Shown here one piece after another: positions 1 to 12,673 of a stretch of DNA of 64,000 nucleotides. The translations under genes were made by a program, and so were the position numbers. The stretch spans positions 62,001-126,000 of the forward strand of contig NZ_JANKBZ010000015.1 in NCBI RefSeq assembly GCF_024623785.1, read 5' to 3'. Each line of letters begins with the position of its first letter. The stretch's first letter is position 1. Source of the DNA: Archangium lipolyticum (GTDB lineage Bacteria > Myxococcota > Myxococcia > Myxococcales > Myxococcaceae). The notes under the pieces are model-generated. The model was not told the DNA's origin. It did no database searches and worked only from the letters and a program-made list of their open reading frames with translations.

Positions 1-402
1 CCGGCGCGCGAGCTGCGGCTGGAGGCGCGGGGCGACCTCCAGGGCGAGTGGGACCAGGACCGGCTGGCCCAGCTGCTCGGCAACCTGCTGCGCAACGCCC
101 TGGACTACAGCCCCGAGGACACGCCCGTCACGCTGACCCTCCAGGACGAGGGCCCGAGCATCCGCATCGAGGTGGGCAACCGGGGCGAGCCCATCCCCGT
201 CGAGCTGCTGCCCGCCCTCTTCGAGCCCTTCCGCCGGGGGGAGCTGCGCGGTCACAGGCGCTCCTCCGGGCTGGGGTTGGGGCTCTACATCGTCCAGCAG
301 ATCGCCCTGGCGCACGCAGGCACCATCGAGGCGCGCTCGACGCGCGAGGAGGGCACGGTGTTCACCGTACGACTGCCCCGGCTCGTGCCCCAACGCGAGT
401 GA
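1..402 (+). CDS. Sensor histidine kinase, C-terminal part (5' end outside window)
   Basis: The frame is open from the first base and ends in TGA at 400-402. The visible 133 residues are the ATP-binding (HATPase_c) domain of a histidine kinase. An N-box reads NLLRNALDYSP, and a G2-box reads SSGLGLGLYIVQQIA, followed by the usual HAGTIEARS strand and a final TVFTVRLP. The phosphoacceptor histidine and any sensor domain lie outside the window, so the signal cannot be guessed. The kinase would autophosphorylate and pass phosphate to a receiver. A receiver-only protein follows on the same strand after 270 bases and is a possible partner, but the gap is too long to assume an operon. Confidence 0.9.
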   Translation, partial: PARELRLEARGDLQGEWDQDRLAQLLGNLLRNALDYSPEDTPVTLTLQDEGPSIRIEVGNRGEPIPVELLPALFEPFRRGELRGHRRSSGLGLGLYIVQQIALAHAGTIEARSTREEGTVFTVRLPRLVPQRE

Positions 403-672
403 GCGTCCGGGCGGACTCCCCACGGGAGCCCCTGCTCGCTCGCCCGCCTTGTTGGCTTCCTGGCTTTGCCCGGCTCGCCGGACTCATGCCCGCAGGCTCT
501 TCCTCGCTTTGCACAGAACCCCGGGCTGCGGACGTCGGATTTGTGGCCTCCGGATACGGTTCTGGTGGGGGAGGGACTCCCACTGTGGGGCCGAGACGGT
601 ATTCTTGAGGCCCGCAGCCATTGGCTGCCTCTGTCGAAAACCATCTCTGCCCATCCTCCAAGAGGAGCCCCC

Positions 673-1080
673 ATGTCCGAGAGCGAGAACAAGATTCGTG
701 TCCTCGTGGTGGACGACGATGTGGATCAGCTCATGCTGTTGGAACGGACCCTCAACGCGTACGGCTTCGAGGTCCGTACCCACCGTTCGTCGCTGGGCGT
801 ATCCAATCTGGTCCGCAACGCACTGCCGGACCTCGTCCTGTTGGACGTGAACATCCCGGCGCTCAGCGGGGACAAGGTGCTGGCGCTGGCGCGCAACCAG
901 GCGCCGGCCACCACGCGCTTCATCCTCTACTCGGCCTCGGACGAGTCCAAGCTGCGCGCGCTGGCGCTGGCCTCGGGAGCGGACGGCTACATCTCCAAGA
1001 GCGTCCAGGGCGAGGCGCTGGCCCGCAAGCTCATCAGCATCTACAAGAAGAGCCGGCTGCCGGCGGCGAGCGCCCGCTAG
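673..1080 (+). CDS. Single-domain response regulator (receiver only)
   Basis: A 135-residue CheY-like receiver with no output domain. The acidic cluster VVDDD at residues 12-16, the phosphoacceptor in LLDVNIP (Asp58), a Ser in LYSAS (about 87) and the Lys in YISKS (Lys109) are all in the expected places. The start is the ATG at 673, preceded by AGAGGAG at good spacing. The longer open frame upstream has no family-like sequence. Such proteins relay phosphate or bind a partner protein and do not bind DNA themselves. The preceding histidine kinase is a candidate donor. The next gene is convergent and ends only six bases away, with no clear terminator between them. Confidence 0.92.
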   Translation: MSESENKIRVLVVDDDVDQLMLLERTLNAYGFEVRTHRSSLGVSNLVRNALPDLVLLDVNIPALSGDKVLALARNQAPATTRFILYSASDESKLRALALASGADGYISKSVQGEALARKLISIYKKSRLPAASAR

Positions 1081-1086
1081 CGGCGC

Positions 1087-2397
1087 TCACAGCAGGGCGG
1101 CGACCTCCTGGAAGACGGCCCGGAAGTCGCCCCGCGCCCCGATGAGCCGCAGGTTCTGCGCCAGCCCGCCGGTGGAGCGGAAGAACATCACTGCCTCGGC
1201 GGGTGGACGGATTTTGAGAAAACGAGAGGCATTGCGCGCGAAGTGCAGCTTCATGTCGCGCGTGATGGAGCACGTGGCGTAGTCGTACGAGGTGGAGCGC
1301 ATGGGCCGCCCGGCGATGTGCAGCACCTCCTGGATGAGCTCGCTGGCCTCCGCGTCCGGCAGCTCCGAGGTGAAGCCCACCTCGCGGCTCAGGCCCATCA
1401 CGTCCATGGACTCCAGCCGCACGGCGTGGAGGAACATGCGCCGGTTGGCGTCCACGAAGTGGGGGCTGAAGCGCTTGATGGAGCCGAAGTCGAGCAGCCC
1501 CAGCCGCCCGTCCTCCAGCACCATGAAGTTGCCCGGGTGCGGGTCGGCGTGCATCTCCCCCACGGTGAAGAAGGGCCCGTAGATGGCGAGGATGAGCTGG
1601 CGCGCCACGCGGAAGCGCTCCTCGGCGGAGGGCTCGGAGACGACCCAGTCCTTGAGGGTACGGCCCTGGAGCAGCTCCAGGGTGAGCACGCGCCGGGAGG
1701 TGCGCTCGGAGATGACGGCGGGCACCTTGAGCTCCGGCAGGCGCGCCACGCCGCGGCCGAAGGCGGTGCACAGCCCGGCCTCGCGCAGATAGTCCGTTTC
1801 CAGGAGCATCTCCTCGCGCAGCTCCTGGAAGTAGGCGGTGCCGTCCGCGAGGCGCGAGGCCTTGGAGAGGGTGTTCACCACCAGGCCCAGGTTGTCCATG
1901 TCCCCGCTCAGCGTCGCGGCGATGCCGGGGTATTGGATCTTCACCGCCACCGGGCGGCCGTCATGCAGCACGGCGCGGTGCACCTGGCCCAGCGAGGCGG
2001 CGGCGAGCGGCGTCTTGTCGAAGTCGCGGAAGAGGGCCTCGGGGGAGTCGCCCAGCTCCTCGCGCAGCACGCGCGCCACCACCTCGTACGGCATGGGCGG
2101 GGCCTCGTTCTGCAGCCGGGCGATGACCTGGCGCACCTCGGGGGAAAGGAACTCCGTGTCCATGGACACGGCCTGGCCGAGCTTCATGGCCGCGCCCTTG
2201 AGCTCACCCAGGGTGGTGACGAGCTTCTCGGCGGCGGCCCTGCTGAGCAGCTCCGGCTCCTGGCCGACGAGCCGTCTGGCGCCGCTCTTGAGGACGTCCG
2301 CGCCGAGCTGGGCGGAGAGGCCGGCGAGTTTGCGGAAGCGGGTGAAGCGCCCCTGCGTGGGGAGCTTGTCGTCGAGGTCGGAAGGATCGGAGGGCAT
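1087..2397 (-). CDS. AarF/ABC1/UbiB family atypical kinase
   Basis: A 436-residue protein of the ABC1/ADCK/UbiB family, atypical kinase-like proteins linked to ubiquinone synthesis and lipid homeostasis. The diagnostic KxGQ motif is at about 72-75 (MKLGQAVSMD). The Ala-rich loop that replaces the glycine loop is AAASLGQVHRA (132-142). The nucleotide-binding Lys lies in VAVKIQYPG (153), the catalytic-loop equivalent is ADPHPGNF (283-290), and the DFG is at 302-304. No membrane segment is evident, unlike E. coli UbiB, which carries a C-terminal membrane anchor. It starts 18 bases after the Ser/Thr kinase gene stops, so the two are probably co-transcribed. No clear Shine-Dalgarno is seen. The substrate is unknown. 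Confidence 0.9.
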   Translation of the reverse strand: MPSDPSDLDDKLPTQGRFTRFRKLAGLSAQLGADVLKSGARRLVGQEPELLSRAAAEKLVTTLGELKGAAMKLGQAVSMDTEFLSPEVRQVIARLQNEAPPMPYEVVARVLREELGDSPEALFRDFDKTPLAAASLGQVHRAVLHDGRPVAVKIQYPGIAATLSGDMDNLGLVVNTLSKASRLADGTAYFQELREEMLLETDYLREAGLCTAFGRGVARLPELKVPAVISERTSRRVLTLELLQGRTLKDWVVSEPSAEERFRVARQLILAIYGPFFTVGEMHADPHPGNFMVLEDGRLGLLDFGSIKRFSPHFVDANRRMFLHAVRLESMDVMGLSREVGFTSELPDAEASELIQEVLHIAGRPMRSTSYDYATCSITRDMKLHFARNASRFLKIRPPAEAVMFFRSTGGLAQNLRLIGARGDFRAVFQEVAALL

Positions 2398-2415
2398 GCG
2401 CGCGGGCCGATACTA

Positions 2416-4305
<1,890 letters not shown>

Positions 4306-4748
4306 GGCACTTTTGAATCCATGCCATCTTCGTGCCGACAAGCCGGAGAGCAAGGGATGGACCTGGGACCCTCGCGAAGTGGCTGAAGTAGCAAGCCCGC
4401 AGGCCCCTCTCGGCGGAAATCCTCTCATCCGCTGATACAGGGCGGCGCGTCGGGACTGTAAAAGGTGCCGAAGGCGGGCTGAAAATCCTACCGATTCCTG
4501 CCTCGATTCCGCCGCACCCGAGCCATCACGCACACCGAGGGAGACGGGAGTGCGGAGGCGGGTACGAGAAGCTGACACACGAGCTGAAGCCAGAGGAGGT
4601 GCGGGGCATCATCATCGCCGGAAGGAGGCTGATGACGGCGAAAGGCATCCAGCGCACCGGGTGAAACAATCTCCCCTCTCCCTCCGGGAGAGGGACGGGG
4701 TGAGGGTCATCGCGCGCCGTGGGTTCAACCCCACGTCGCCCCCGTCAT
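4306..4748. other. 443-base stretch between genes
   Basis: The stretch lies upstream of the Ser/Thr kinase GTG and downstream of the RelE-like gene. It presumably holds the kinase promoter, but no convincing -35/-10 pair was found. It contains one REP-like palindrome (4673-4707). A short plus-strand frame ending at 4664 reads like ordinary protein (ELKPEEVRG, AGRRLMTAKGIQ) but has no good start and may be a gene remnant. Confidence 0.5.
4673..4707 (+). repeat. REP-like palindrome, copy 1
   Basis: The sequence is an inverted repeat, CCCTCTCCC then TCC then GGGAGAGGG, followed by a GGGTGAGGGT tail. The same core and tail recur at 7277, 12056 and, inverted, at 54594. This copy sits just beyond the 3' end of the minus-strand RelE-like gene. 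Similar elements are common in GC-rich bacteria, and their function here is unknown. Confidence 0.75.
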
Positions 4749-5078
4749 TCAGTGACGGCCGTTGGCGGCCAGCAGCTCCGAGGCCAGGGTGGGAGCGGCG
4801 TCCTCCTCCTCGATGTCGAGGACGGAGATGGTGCGGCAGGAGGTATCGACCTCATAGAGGACGACGTACCCATCGACGACGCAGCGCAGCAGGGGCAGGT
4901 CGGTGGCGCCGAGCTTCAACCAGAGGGGGTTGAGGGGAGGAGCCATCTCCGCCAGGCGCGAGATGTCGTCGATGCGGCGGTGCAATCGCTCGACGAGCGC
5001 GGGCGGAAGTGACTTCAAGGTACTCCACAGCTCCACTGGGATATGGACTCGGTAGGCCATTGGGGGCGAGGTGGCCAT
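4749..5078 (-). CDS. RelE/ParE-like toxin-family protein
   Basis: A 109-residue protein starting at the ATG at 5078, which has AGAGGA in front. The next ATG (5060) has no ribosome site. The pattern fits the RelE/ParE fold: an N-terminal strand (YRVHIP), a helical pair (LPPALVERLHRRIDDI), then strands LRCVVDGYVVLYEVD and RTISVLDIEEE. RelE proteins cut mRNA on the ribosome and ParE proteins block gyrase. The catalytic residues cannot be assigned with confidence, so which type this is stays open. No antitoxin-like gene is adjacent on the same strand, so it may be orphaned, inactive or controlled from elsewhere. The family call rests on pattern only. Confidence 0.6.
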   Translation of the reverse strand: MATSPPMAYRVHIPVELWSTLKSLPPALVERLHRRIDDISRLAEMAPPLNPLWLKLGATDLPLLRCVVDGYVVLYEVDTSCRTISVLDIEEEDAAPTLASELLAANGRH

Positions 5079-5315
5079 TGTCCTCTGGCCCGACAAGTGG
5101 GGGGTTGCGCATTGCCGGACAGGGAGTGCCCGGCACGGTTCACGCGTCGACGAAAGGAGGGGGTCCACGGGGTTTGGAGTGTGGACCATCCATCAGGAGA
5201 GCGGCGCGGGAGGCGGGAGGGGCGGTGCCGGATTTCTCGGAAGGCGGGCTGAGCCGTGTTCAGATGTGACAGGGGCCGTACGCGCCCTTGCCCGCTCATC
5301 GGAGCCAGACGCCAC

Positions 5316-6659
5316 GTGGAGACACTCGTTCGAATCGCGGAGGCGCTGGGCCGCTTCTCCGCGCGCTTCGTGCCCAGCTCGTTCGCGATCGCCGTGCTGC
5401 TGTCGCTGCTCACGCTGGCCCTGGCGCTGGGATGGACGGACGCACCGGCGCCGCGGGTGCTGGACGCCTGGGGAGGAGGCTTCTGGGAGCTGCTGACCTT
5501 CTCGATGCAGATGGCGCTGGTGATGTTCACCGGGTACCTGCTGGCGCTCACGGGCCCGGTGCGGGCGCTGCTGGAGCACCTGGCGAGGCTGGCGACAGGC
5601 CCGCGCAGCGCGGTGGTGCTGATGGCGGCGGTGTCGATGGGGCTGGCCTACATCAACTGGGGCCTGTCGCTGGTGGCGAGCGCCATGCTGGTGCGCTTCG
5701 TGGTGAGGCGGCAACCGGACGTGGACTACCGGCTGCTGGTGGCGTGCGCCTACTTCGGGCTGGGGGCCACGTGGCATGCGGGGCTGTCGGCGTCCGCGCC
5801 GTTGCTGGTGGCGACGCCCGGCCACTTCCTGGAGAAGCAGCTCGGCCTCATCCCCATCGACCGGACGCTCTTCTCGCCGTTCAACCTCGGGCTGACGGTG
5901 GGCGTGGTGGCCATGCTGACGCTGCTGGCGTGGGCGCTGCATCCACGGCCCGAGCGCGCGGTGCGGGTGGACCCGGCCATCCTGGAACAACTGAAGGACT
6001 TCGAGCCGCCCGCGCGCCCGGCGGACAGGAGCCCCGCGGCGTGGATGGACTTCTCGCCGCTGCTCAACGTGCTCTTCGGCGTGCTGGGGGTGCTGTGGTT
6101 CGGACGGCACCTGTGGCTCAACGGGGGCTGGAAGGCCATCAACCTGAACGTGGTGAACTTCCTCTTCCTGATGCTGGCGGTGCTGCTGCATGGAACGCCC
6201 GCGCGGCTGCTCAAGGCGAGCGAGGAGGCGGCGAGCGTGCTGCACGGCATCGTGCTGCAGTTCCCGCTGTACGCGGGCATCTACGGCATCTTCAAGGCCA
6301 CGGGGCTGACCGAGCGCATCGGACAGCTCTTCGTGTCCGTGTCCACGCCCACGACATTTCCAGCCATCATTTATCTCTACAGCGGAGTCGTGAATTACTT
6401 CGTGCCCTCGGGGGGCTCCAAGTGGGCCATCGAAGCGCCCTACCTGCTGGAGGCGGCGAAGACGCTGGGGGTGGGGCCGGAGAAGGTGGTGATGGCATAC
6501 GCCTGGGGGGACATGGCCACGGACCTCATCCAGCCCTTCTGGGCGCTGCCGTTGCTGGCGGTGGCGCGGTTGGACTTCAAGGACATCCTCGGGTTCCTGC
6601 TGGTGGCCTTCTTCGTCTACCTGCCGCTGGTGACACTGGCCTTCCTGCTCTGGGGTTGA
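5316..6659 (+). CDS. Short-chain fatty acid transporter (AtoE family)
   Basis: About 447 residues with many hydrophobic segments, matching the AtoE short-chain fatty acid transporter family, inner-membrane carriers for butyrate and acetoacetate. Family-like features are an N terminus ending in ARFVPSSFAIAVLLS, the stretches YINWGLSLVASA and GLGATWHAGLSASAPLL, and a C-terminal FVPSGGSKWAIEAP with WGDMATDLIQPFWALP. The GTG at 5316 is preceded by GGAG and begins where family similarity begins. An ATG 60 bases upstream is in frame but adds charged, non-family sequence. No acyl-CoA transferase or thiolase gene is adjacent, so the gene stands alone rather than in an ato-type operon. Confidence 0.88.
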   Translation: METLVRIAEALGRFSARFVPSSFAIAVLLSLLTLALALGWTDAPAPRVLDAWGGGFWELLTFSMQMALVMFTGYLLALTGPVRALLEHLARLATGPRSAVVLMAAVSMGLAYINWGLSLVASAMLVRFVVRRQPDVDYRLLVACAYFGLGATWHAGLSASAPLLVATPGHFLEKQLGLIPIDRTLFSPFNLGLTVGVVAMLTLLAWALHPRPERAVRVDPAILEQLKDFEPPARPADRSPAAWMDFSPLLNVLFGVLGVLWFGRHLWLNGGWKAINLNVVNFLFLMLAVLLHGTPARLLKASEEAASVLHGIVLQFPLYAGIYGIFKATGLTERIGQLFVSVSTPTTFPAIIYLYSGVVNYFVPSGGSKWAIEAPYLLEAAKTLGVGPEKVVMAYAWGDMATDLIQPFWALPLLAVARLDFKDILGFLLVAFFVYLPLVTLAFLLWG

Positions 6660-6758
6660 GGGTATGGCCAGGCCCGGGGTGTCCTGTGGTAGACATTGCC
6701 GCGCGGGCCCGGACCGACTTCACGGCCCTGGATGGCCCAATCCGAGGGGGAAGCACCC

Positions 6759-7268
6759 ATGACTGGAAATCTGAAGAAGCTGGCGGTGTGCGCTGTGGTG
6801 GCGTTTGGCGGCGTGGCGATGGCGCAGGACCAGGCGGCGGAGGCTCCGGCGCGCGAGCCGGTGAAGGCGCCGTCGGGCGACGCGGTGAAGACCACGTGGG
6901 ACTACTTCTACAAGGGCCAGGGCCAGGGTCCGGTGCTGGTGGAAGCGAAGCTGTGCACCGAGGTGGCCAAGGACGGCCCCAACAAGTTCGAGTGCATCAC
7001 CGAGGTGGCGCCGGAGGGAGTGAAGGCCAACACGAGCGTGATGGTGTGGCAGTCATACCTGGTGCCGCAGGGGGACAGCATCGAGGACCTGATGGTGCAG
7101 GTGAAGCAGGGCAACGTGGTGCGCGAGACGAAGGACGTGAAGGTGAAGGGAGACGGCTGGCGGGCGCGGCAGTGGACGGGGGTGCGCCTGAGCAAGCCGG
7201 GTGACTGGAGCGTGGTCATCATGCGCGGCGAGCAGGTCCTGAAGACGTTCAACGTGAAGGTGCTGTAG
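6759..7268 (+). CDS. Secreted protein of unknown function
   Basis: A 169-residue protein starting at the ATG at 6759, with a GAGGGGG ribosome site upstream. The N terminus is a signal peptide (basic TGNLKK, hydrophobic AVCAVVAFGGVA, probable cleavage after AMA before QDQ), so it is exported to the periplasm. The mature part begins with an Ala/Pro/Glu-rich linker. A small domain follows with alternating strands, two Cys (CTEV and ECITEV), and a C-terminal GDWSVVIMRGEQVLKTFNVKV that reads like a beta-sandwich end. I do not recognise the family. A REP-like palindrome begins nine bases after the stop. The gene appears to be a single transcription unit. Confidence 0.75.
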   Translation: MTGNLKKLAVCAVVAFGGVAMAQDQAAEAPAREPVKAPSGDAVKTTWDYFYKGQGQGPVLVEAKLCTEVAKDGPNKFECITEVAPEGVKANTSVMVWQSYLVPQGDSIEDLMVQVKQGNVVRETKDVKVKGDGWRARQWTGVRLSKPGDWSVVIMRGEQVLKTFNVKVL

Positions 7269-7611
7269 CAGCACCTCCCTCTCCCTCCGGGAGAGGGTTT
7301 GGGGTGAGGGTATCCGTGCCCCGGAGACCCATCCTTGGGTCATCCCCCACCCCGTCCCGCATCCTGGAAGAGAGGGATTGTCCAACACTCGCTCTTCCGG
7401 GAATTCGACTTCTCCACCGTGCCCGTGGTACACGCGGGCCGCCTTCAGGCGTGCTCTCCGGCCTTGAAGGGCGAGGCTGTGCTGAAGCGTCGGCGTGCGG
7501 ACCCCCGCCCGCAGGCGGCCAACCCCTCGACACTCTCACCCTCTTCTCCCCGGCACGCGGAGGCAGAGCGCCGTGCGCCACAGACGATGAGCTTCTGAGG
7601 AGTTGCACCCC
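7269..7611. other. 343-base stretch between genes
   Basis: The stretch separates the secreted protein from the membrane pyrophosphatase. It begins with a REP-like palindrome (7277-7311) and ends with the GAGGAG ribosome site of the pyrophosphatase gene. The rest has frames that look random. The pyrophosphatase promoter should be here, but I cannot place it. Confidence 0.5.
7277..7311 (+). repeat. REP-like palindrome, copy 2
   Basis: The arms CCCTCTCCC and GGGAGAGGG around TCC are followed by TTTGGGGTGAGGGT, the same layout as copy 1. It starts nine bases after the stop of the preceding gene. The strong hairpin could stabilise the mRNA end or attenuate read-through. Confidence 0.75.
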
Positions 7612-10119
<2,508 letters not shown>

Positions 10120-10153
10120 TCCCCACGGGCCTCGAGGCCCCTGAGACACGCGA

Positions 10154-10192
10154 GCGGCGGGGAGCCTCCGGGCTTCCCGCCGCTTCGCTTTT
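10154..10192. terminator. Intrinsic terminator, probably two-way
   Basis: A near-perfect hairpin has arms GCGGCGGGGAGCC and GGCTTCCCGCCGC around a TCCG loop and is followed by TTCGCTTTT. It lies between the convergent pyrophosphatase and HTH/zinc-ribbon genes. The T-run favours termination of the plus-strand transcript. Confidence 0.75.
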
Positions 10193-10213
10193 GGGGGGCT
10201 TGCTCCGGAGGCC

Positions 10214-10534
10214 TCAGCGGATGCGGAACGCGGGAGGGTCGATGCGGGTGGAGCGGCACTCGGGGCAGGAGCCGGGCCGGGTGAGGCGCTTGCGGTCGCG
10301 GAAGACGAAACCGCAGGCCAGACACTCGGCGGGGATGACCTCCAGCGCGGCGCCGCCGGCGCGCAGGGACTTCTCCAGGTGCTCCAGGTGGCCGGCTACG
10401 TCCTTCTCGGAGATACCCACCAGGCCGGAGAGCTCCTTGGCGGTGAGGCCCGTCTCCGGGGCGGAGGACAGCTCGGCCTCCAGCGCGCCGCGCACGGTGG
10501 CGCCTCGGGGTTGGGGAACGGGGCTGGGGCTCAT
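10214..10534 (-). CDS. HTH/zinc-ribbon transcriptional regulator (COG3357-like)
   Basis: A 106-residue protein. Residues about 12-60 form a winged-helix-like region (LTAKELSGLVGISEKDVAGHLEHLEK). Residues 68-106 form a zinc ribbon with Cys71, Cys74, Cys90 and Cys93 and the pattern CLACGFVFRDRKR, RPGSCPECRS, IDPPAF. That order and spacing match the small family of predicted regulators with an HTH fused to a zinc ribbon (COG3357). The start at 10534 is preceded by GGGAGG, and the longer frame upstream lacks support. The target genes are unknown. The neighbouring desaturase gene is divergent, with about 145 bases between the two starts, so it is a possible target. Confidence 0.8.
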   Translation of the reverse strand: MSPSPVPQPRGATVRGALEAELSSAPETGLTAKELSGLVGISEKDVAGHLEHLEKSLRAGGAALEVIPAECLACGFVFRDRKRLTRPGSCPECRSTRIDPPAFRIR

Positions 10535-10678
10535 GGACCACGACCTCCCAGGTGGAGGGTAGTCACGCCCACCTGCTCTGGCGTCCAGGAGCACATGCCC
10601 GCTCGGAGGGCAAGAGCCATTCCCGTGCCGGAAAGAGTCCTGGATGCATCAAGGGGGGTCCGAGTAGCCTCCCCGGCC

Positions 10679-11644
10679 ATGAGCCTCCGCTACACCGCTG
10701 ATTACAGAACGCTCCTGTGGTGCATCGTCATGCCCATCGTGGCCATGGCGCAGTACGTCAATCCCACGCTCATCCCCTACCTCAGCCCGCTCGGCTGCTA
10801 CCTGGCGCTGAGCGCTGGCGTCATCGCGCACAACCACAACCACTGCCCCACGTTCAAGAACCGGCGGCTCAACTTCTTGATGAGCCTGTGGCTGGCGCAC
10901 TTCTACGGCTACCCGACGTTCGCCTGGGTGCCGACGCACAACCTCAACCATCACAAGTACGTGAACAAGGCGGGTGACGCGACCATCACCTGGCGCTACA
11001 CGACGAAGCACAACTGGTTGATGGCCTTCACGTACTTCTTCGTCTCGTCCTACTGGCAGAGCGATCCCATCAAGCAGTACATCCGCAAGGCGCGTCAGTC
11101 GAACCCCACGCTCTTCCGGCAGATCGTCACCCAGTACATGACGTGGGCGGGCCTGCACCTGGCGCTGCTGGGGCTGGCGATCGCGTGGCACGGGCCGCTG
11201 CAGGGCTTGAAGGTGTGGAGCTTCGCGTTCCTCATCCCGGCGCTCTTCGCGCTGTGGACGATCATGTTCTTCAACTACATCCAGCACGTGCACGCGGATC
11301 CGTGGAGCGAGCACGACCACTCGCGCAACTTCGACGGGAAGCTCATCAACTTCTTGCTCTTCAACAACGGGTTGCACGCGGCGCACCACGAGATGCCGGG
11401 CGCGCACTGGAGCATGCTGCGCGAGGCGCACGAGAAGATCGCCCCGCAGATCAACCCGCAGCTCATCCACCGCAGCTTCTTCTGGTTCTGCTTCAGCAAC
11501 TACGTGCTGGCGCCCTTCTTCCCGAAGCTCGGAACGAAGCAGGTGGGTCGCGCGCCGTACGATGTGCCGACGGGAGAGTCGCTGGAGCTGGCGTCGGCGG
11601 ATGTGGACGCGCTGGAGTCGGGAATCAACGCTGCACGAACCTGA
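10679..11644 (+). CDS. Fatty acid desaturase, membrane di-iron
   Basis: A 321-residue membrane protein with the histidine boxes of the fatty acid desaturase superfamily: HNHNH (51-55), HNLNHH (87-92), a HVHAD element, and a C-terminal [14 protein letters not shown]. These ligate the di-iron centre that inserts double bonds into acyl chains. Four or so hydrophobic segments separate the boxes as expected. The ATG at 10679 is the best start by family length, although only a weak ribosome site precedes it. A cold shock gene follows 119 bases later, and both products are typical of adaptation to low temperature. No ferredoxin or reductase partner is adjacent. Acyl-lipid and acyl-CoA types cannot be told apart. 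Confidence 0.9.
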   Translation: MSLRYTADYRTLLWCIVMPIVAMAQYVNPTLIPYLSPLGCYLALSAGVIAHNHNHCPTFKNRRLNFLMSLWLAHFYGYPTFAWVPTHNLNHHKYVNKAGDATITWRYTTKHNWLMAFTYFFVSSYWQSDPIKQYIRKARQSNPTLFRQIVTQYMTWAGLHLALLGLAIAWHGPLQGLKVWSFAFLIPALFALWTIMFFNYIQHVHADPWSEHDHSRNFDGKLINFLLFNNGLHAAHHEMPGAHWSMLREAHEKIAPQINPQLIHRSFFWFCFSNYVLAPFFPKLGTKQVGRAPYDVPTGESLELASADVDALESGINAART

Positions 11645-11763
11645 ACACTCGAGGCGGGCGCCCTCTCGACATTTTGGATGGGACGGACTACGCCTTGCCT
11701 TCCGGCTCAAGTCCGGGCCGAGAAGGCGGTAGCTGCCGCCTGGTAACGAAAGAAGAACGATTC

Positions 11764-11970
11764 ATGGCAACTGGTACTGTCAAGTGGTTCAACGACGCGA
11801 AGGGCTTCGGGTTCATCACGCAGGACGGCGGTGGTGAGGACGTGTTCTGCCACCACACGGCCATCAACATGGATGGCTTCCGCACCCTGGCCGAGGGCCA
11901 GCGCGTGGAGTTTGAGGTCACCAAGGGCCCCAAGGGCCTGCAGGCGCAGAACGTGCGCGCCGCCGGGTAG
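11764..11970 (+). CDS. Cold shock protein (CspA family)
   Basis: A 68-residue single cold-shock domain that binds RNA and single-stranded DNA. The RNP1 motif is KGFGFI, and RNP2 appears as DVFCHH, where most family members have DVFVHF or DVFVHY. The protein opens with the standard GTVKWFN and ends [10 protein letters not shown]. The ATG at 11764 follows AAGAAG. The leader from 11645 is long, with a small hairpin (GGCGG...CCGCC), fitting the long structured leaders of cold-shock mRNAs. A strong terminator hairpin follows the gene. Confidence 0.95.
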   Translation: MATGTVKWFNDAKGFGFITQDGGGEDVFCHHTAINMDGFRTLAEGQRVEFEVTKGPKGLQAQNVRAAG

Positions 11971-11992
11971 TCCGTACCCCGGATGATTCCTG

Positions 11993-12031
11993 GAGCCCGA
12001 TCCTCTGCGAGAGGGTCGGGCTCTTGCTTTT
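11993..12031 (+). terminator. Intrinsic terminator after the cold shock gene
   Basis: The arms GAGCCCGA(T)CCTC and GAGGG(T)CGGGCTC surround a TGCGA loop, and TTGCTTTT follows. The hairpin begins 22 bases after the stop codon. Confidence 0.8.
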
Positions 12032-12055
12032 GGTGGTGCCGTTGCCCGTGCCAAT

Positions 12056-12090
12056 CCCCTCTCCCCCTGGGAGAGGGTCAGGGTGAGGGT
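12056..12090 (+). repeat. REP-like palindrome, copy 3
   Basis: The arms CCCTCTCCCC and GGGAGAGGG are followed by TCAGGGTGAGGGT. The GAGGGT end lies about nine bases before the ATG of the next gene and is the only visible Shine-Dalgarno-like sequence for it. Confidence 0.75.
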
Positions 12091-12098
12091 CTTCGCCG

Positions 12099-12665
12099 AT
12101 GCGTCTACCGCCCCTGCCCCGAGTCATAGGTTTCGATGACGCCCCGTTCACGAAGCGCCCGGGCGCGAAGGTGCCGCTGGTGGGAGTGGTGTGCGGGGGC
12201 ACGAGGTTCGAGGGGCTGGTCTGGGGCCAGGTGCGCAAGGACGGGTGGACGGCGACGAGCGAGGTGAGCCGGCTGCTGGTAGGGGGCAAGTTCCTGCCGC
12301 AACTCCACCTGGTGTTGCTGGATGGAATCGCGTTCGGGGGGTTCAACGTGGTGGACCTGCCGAGGCTGGCGAACGAGCTGAAGAAGCCATGCGTGGCGGT
12401 CATGAGGAGGATGCCGGACCTGGAGGCGGTGGAGGGAGCCTTGCGGCACCTGCCCCGAGCGGAGCGGCGGCTGGAGTTGCTGAGGAAGGCAGGCCCCATC
12501 CACCAACTGGGAGGCTTCACGTTCCAGGTGCAGGGAGCGGAGCCGGAGTGGGTGGCGGAAGCCCTGAAGCGCCTGACGGACCGGGGGCACGTACCAGAGG
12601 CCTTGCGACTGGCGCACCTGATCGGCTCGGCGGTGGTGACGGGAGAAAGCTCCAAGAGGGCCTGA
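12099..12665 (+). CDS. DUF99 family protein (endonuclease dU-like)
   Basis: A 188-residue protein matching the DUF99/UPF0215 family, best known from archaea. It has the early IGFDDAPF motif with paired acidic residues, GGTRFEGLVWGQVRKDGWTA, LDGIAFGGFNVVDL, and a C-terminal LRLAHLIGSAVV. The family has an RNase H-like fold, and archaeal members have been linked to cleavage at deoxyuridine in DNA. That activity is only inferred here. The ATG at 12099 has its ribosome-site-like GAGGGT inside the preceding REP-like repeat. The next gene is convergent and ends eight bases away. It encodes another probable RNase H/RuvC-fold protein, though the two share no obvious sequence. Confidence 0.8.
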   Translation: MRLPPLPRVIGFDDAPFTKRPGAKVPLVGVVCGGTRFEGLVWGQVRKDGWTATSEVSRLLVGGKFLPQLHLVLLDGIAFGGFNVVDLPRLANELKKPCVAVMRRMPDLEAVEGALRHLPRAERRLELLRKAGPIHQLGGFTFQVQGAEPEWVAEALKRLTDRGHVPEALRLAHLIGSAVVTGESSKRA

Positions 12666-12673
12666 CGGTGCCC

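Noticed and set aside
403-672. Small frames between the partial kinase and the response regulator
   Set aside because: They lack ribosome sites and protein-like sequence. The region most likely holds the regulator's promoter, which I cannot place.
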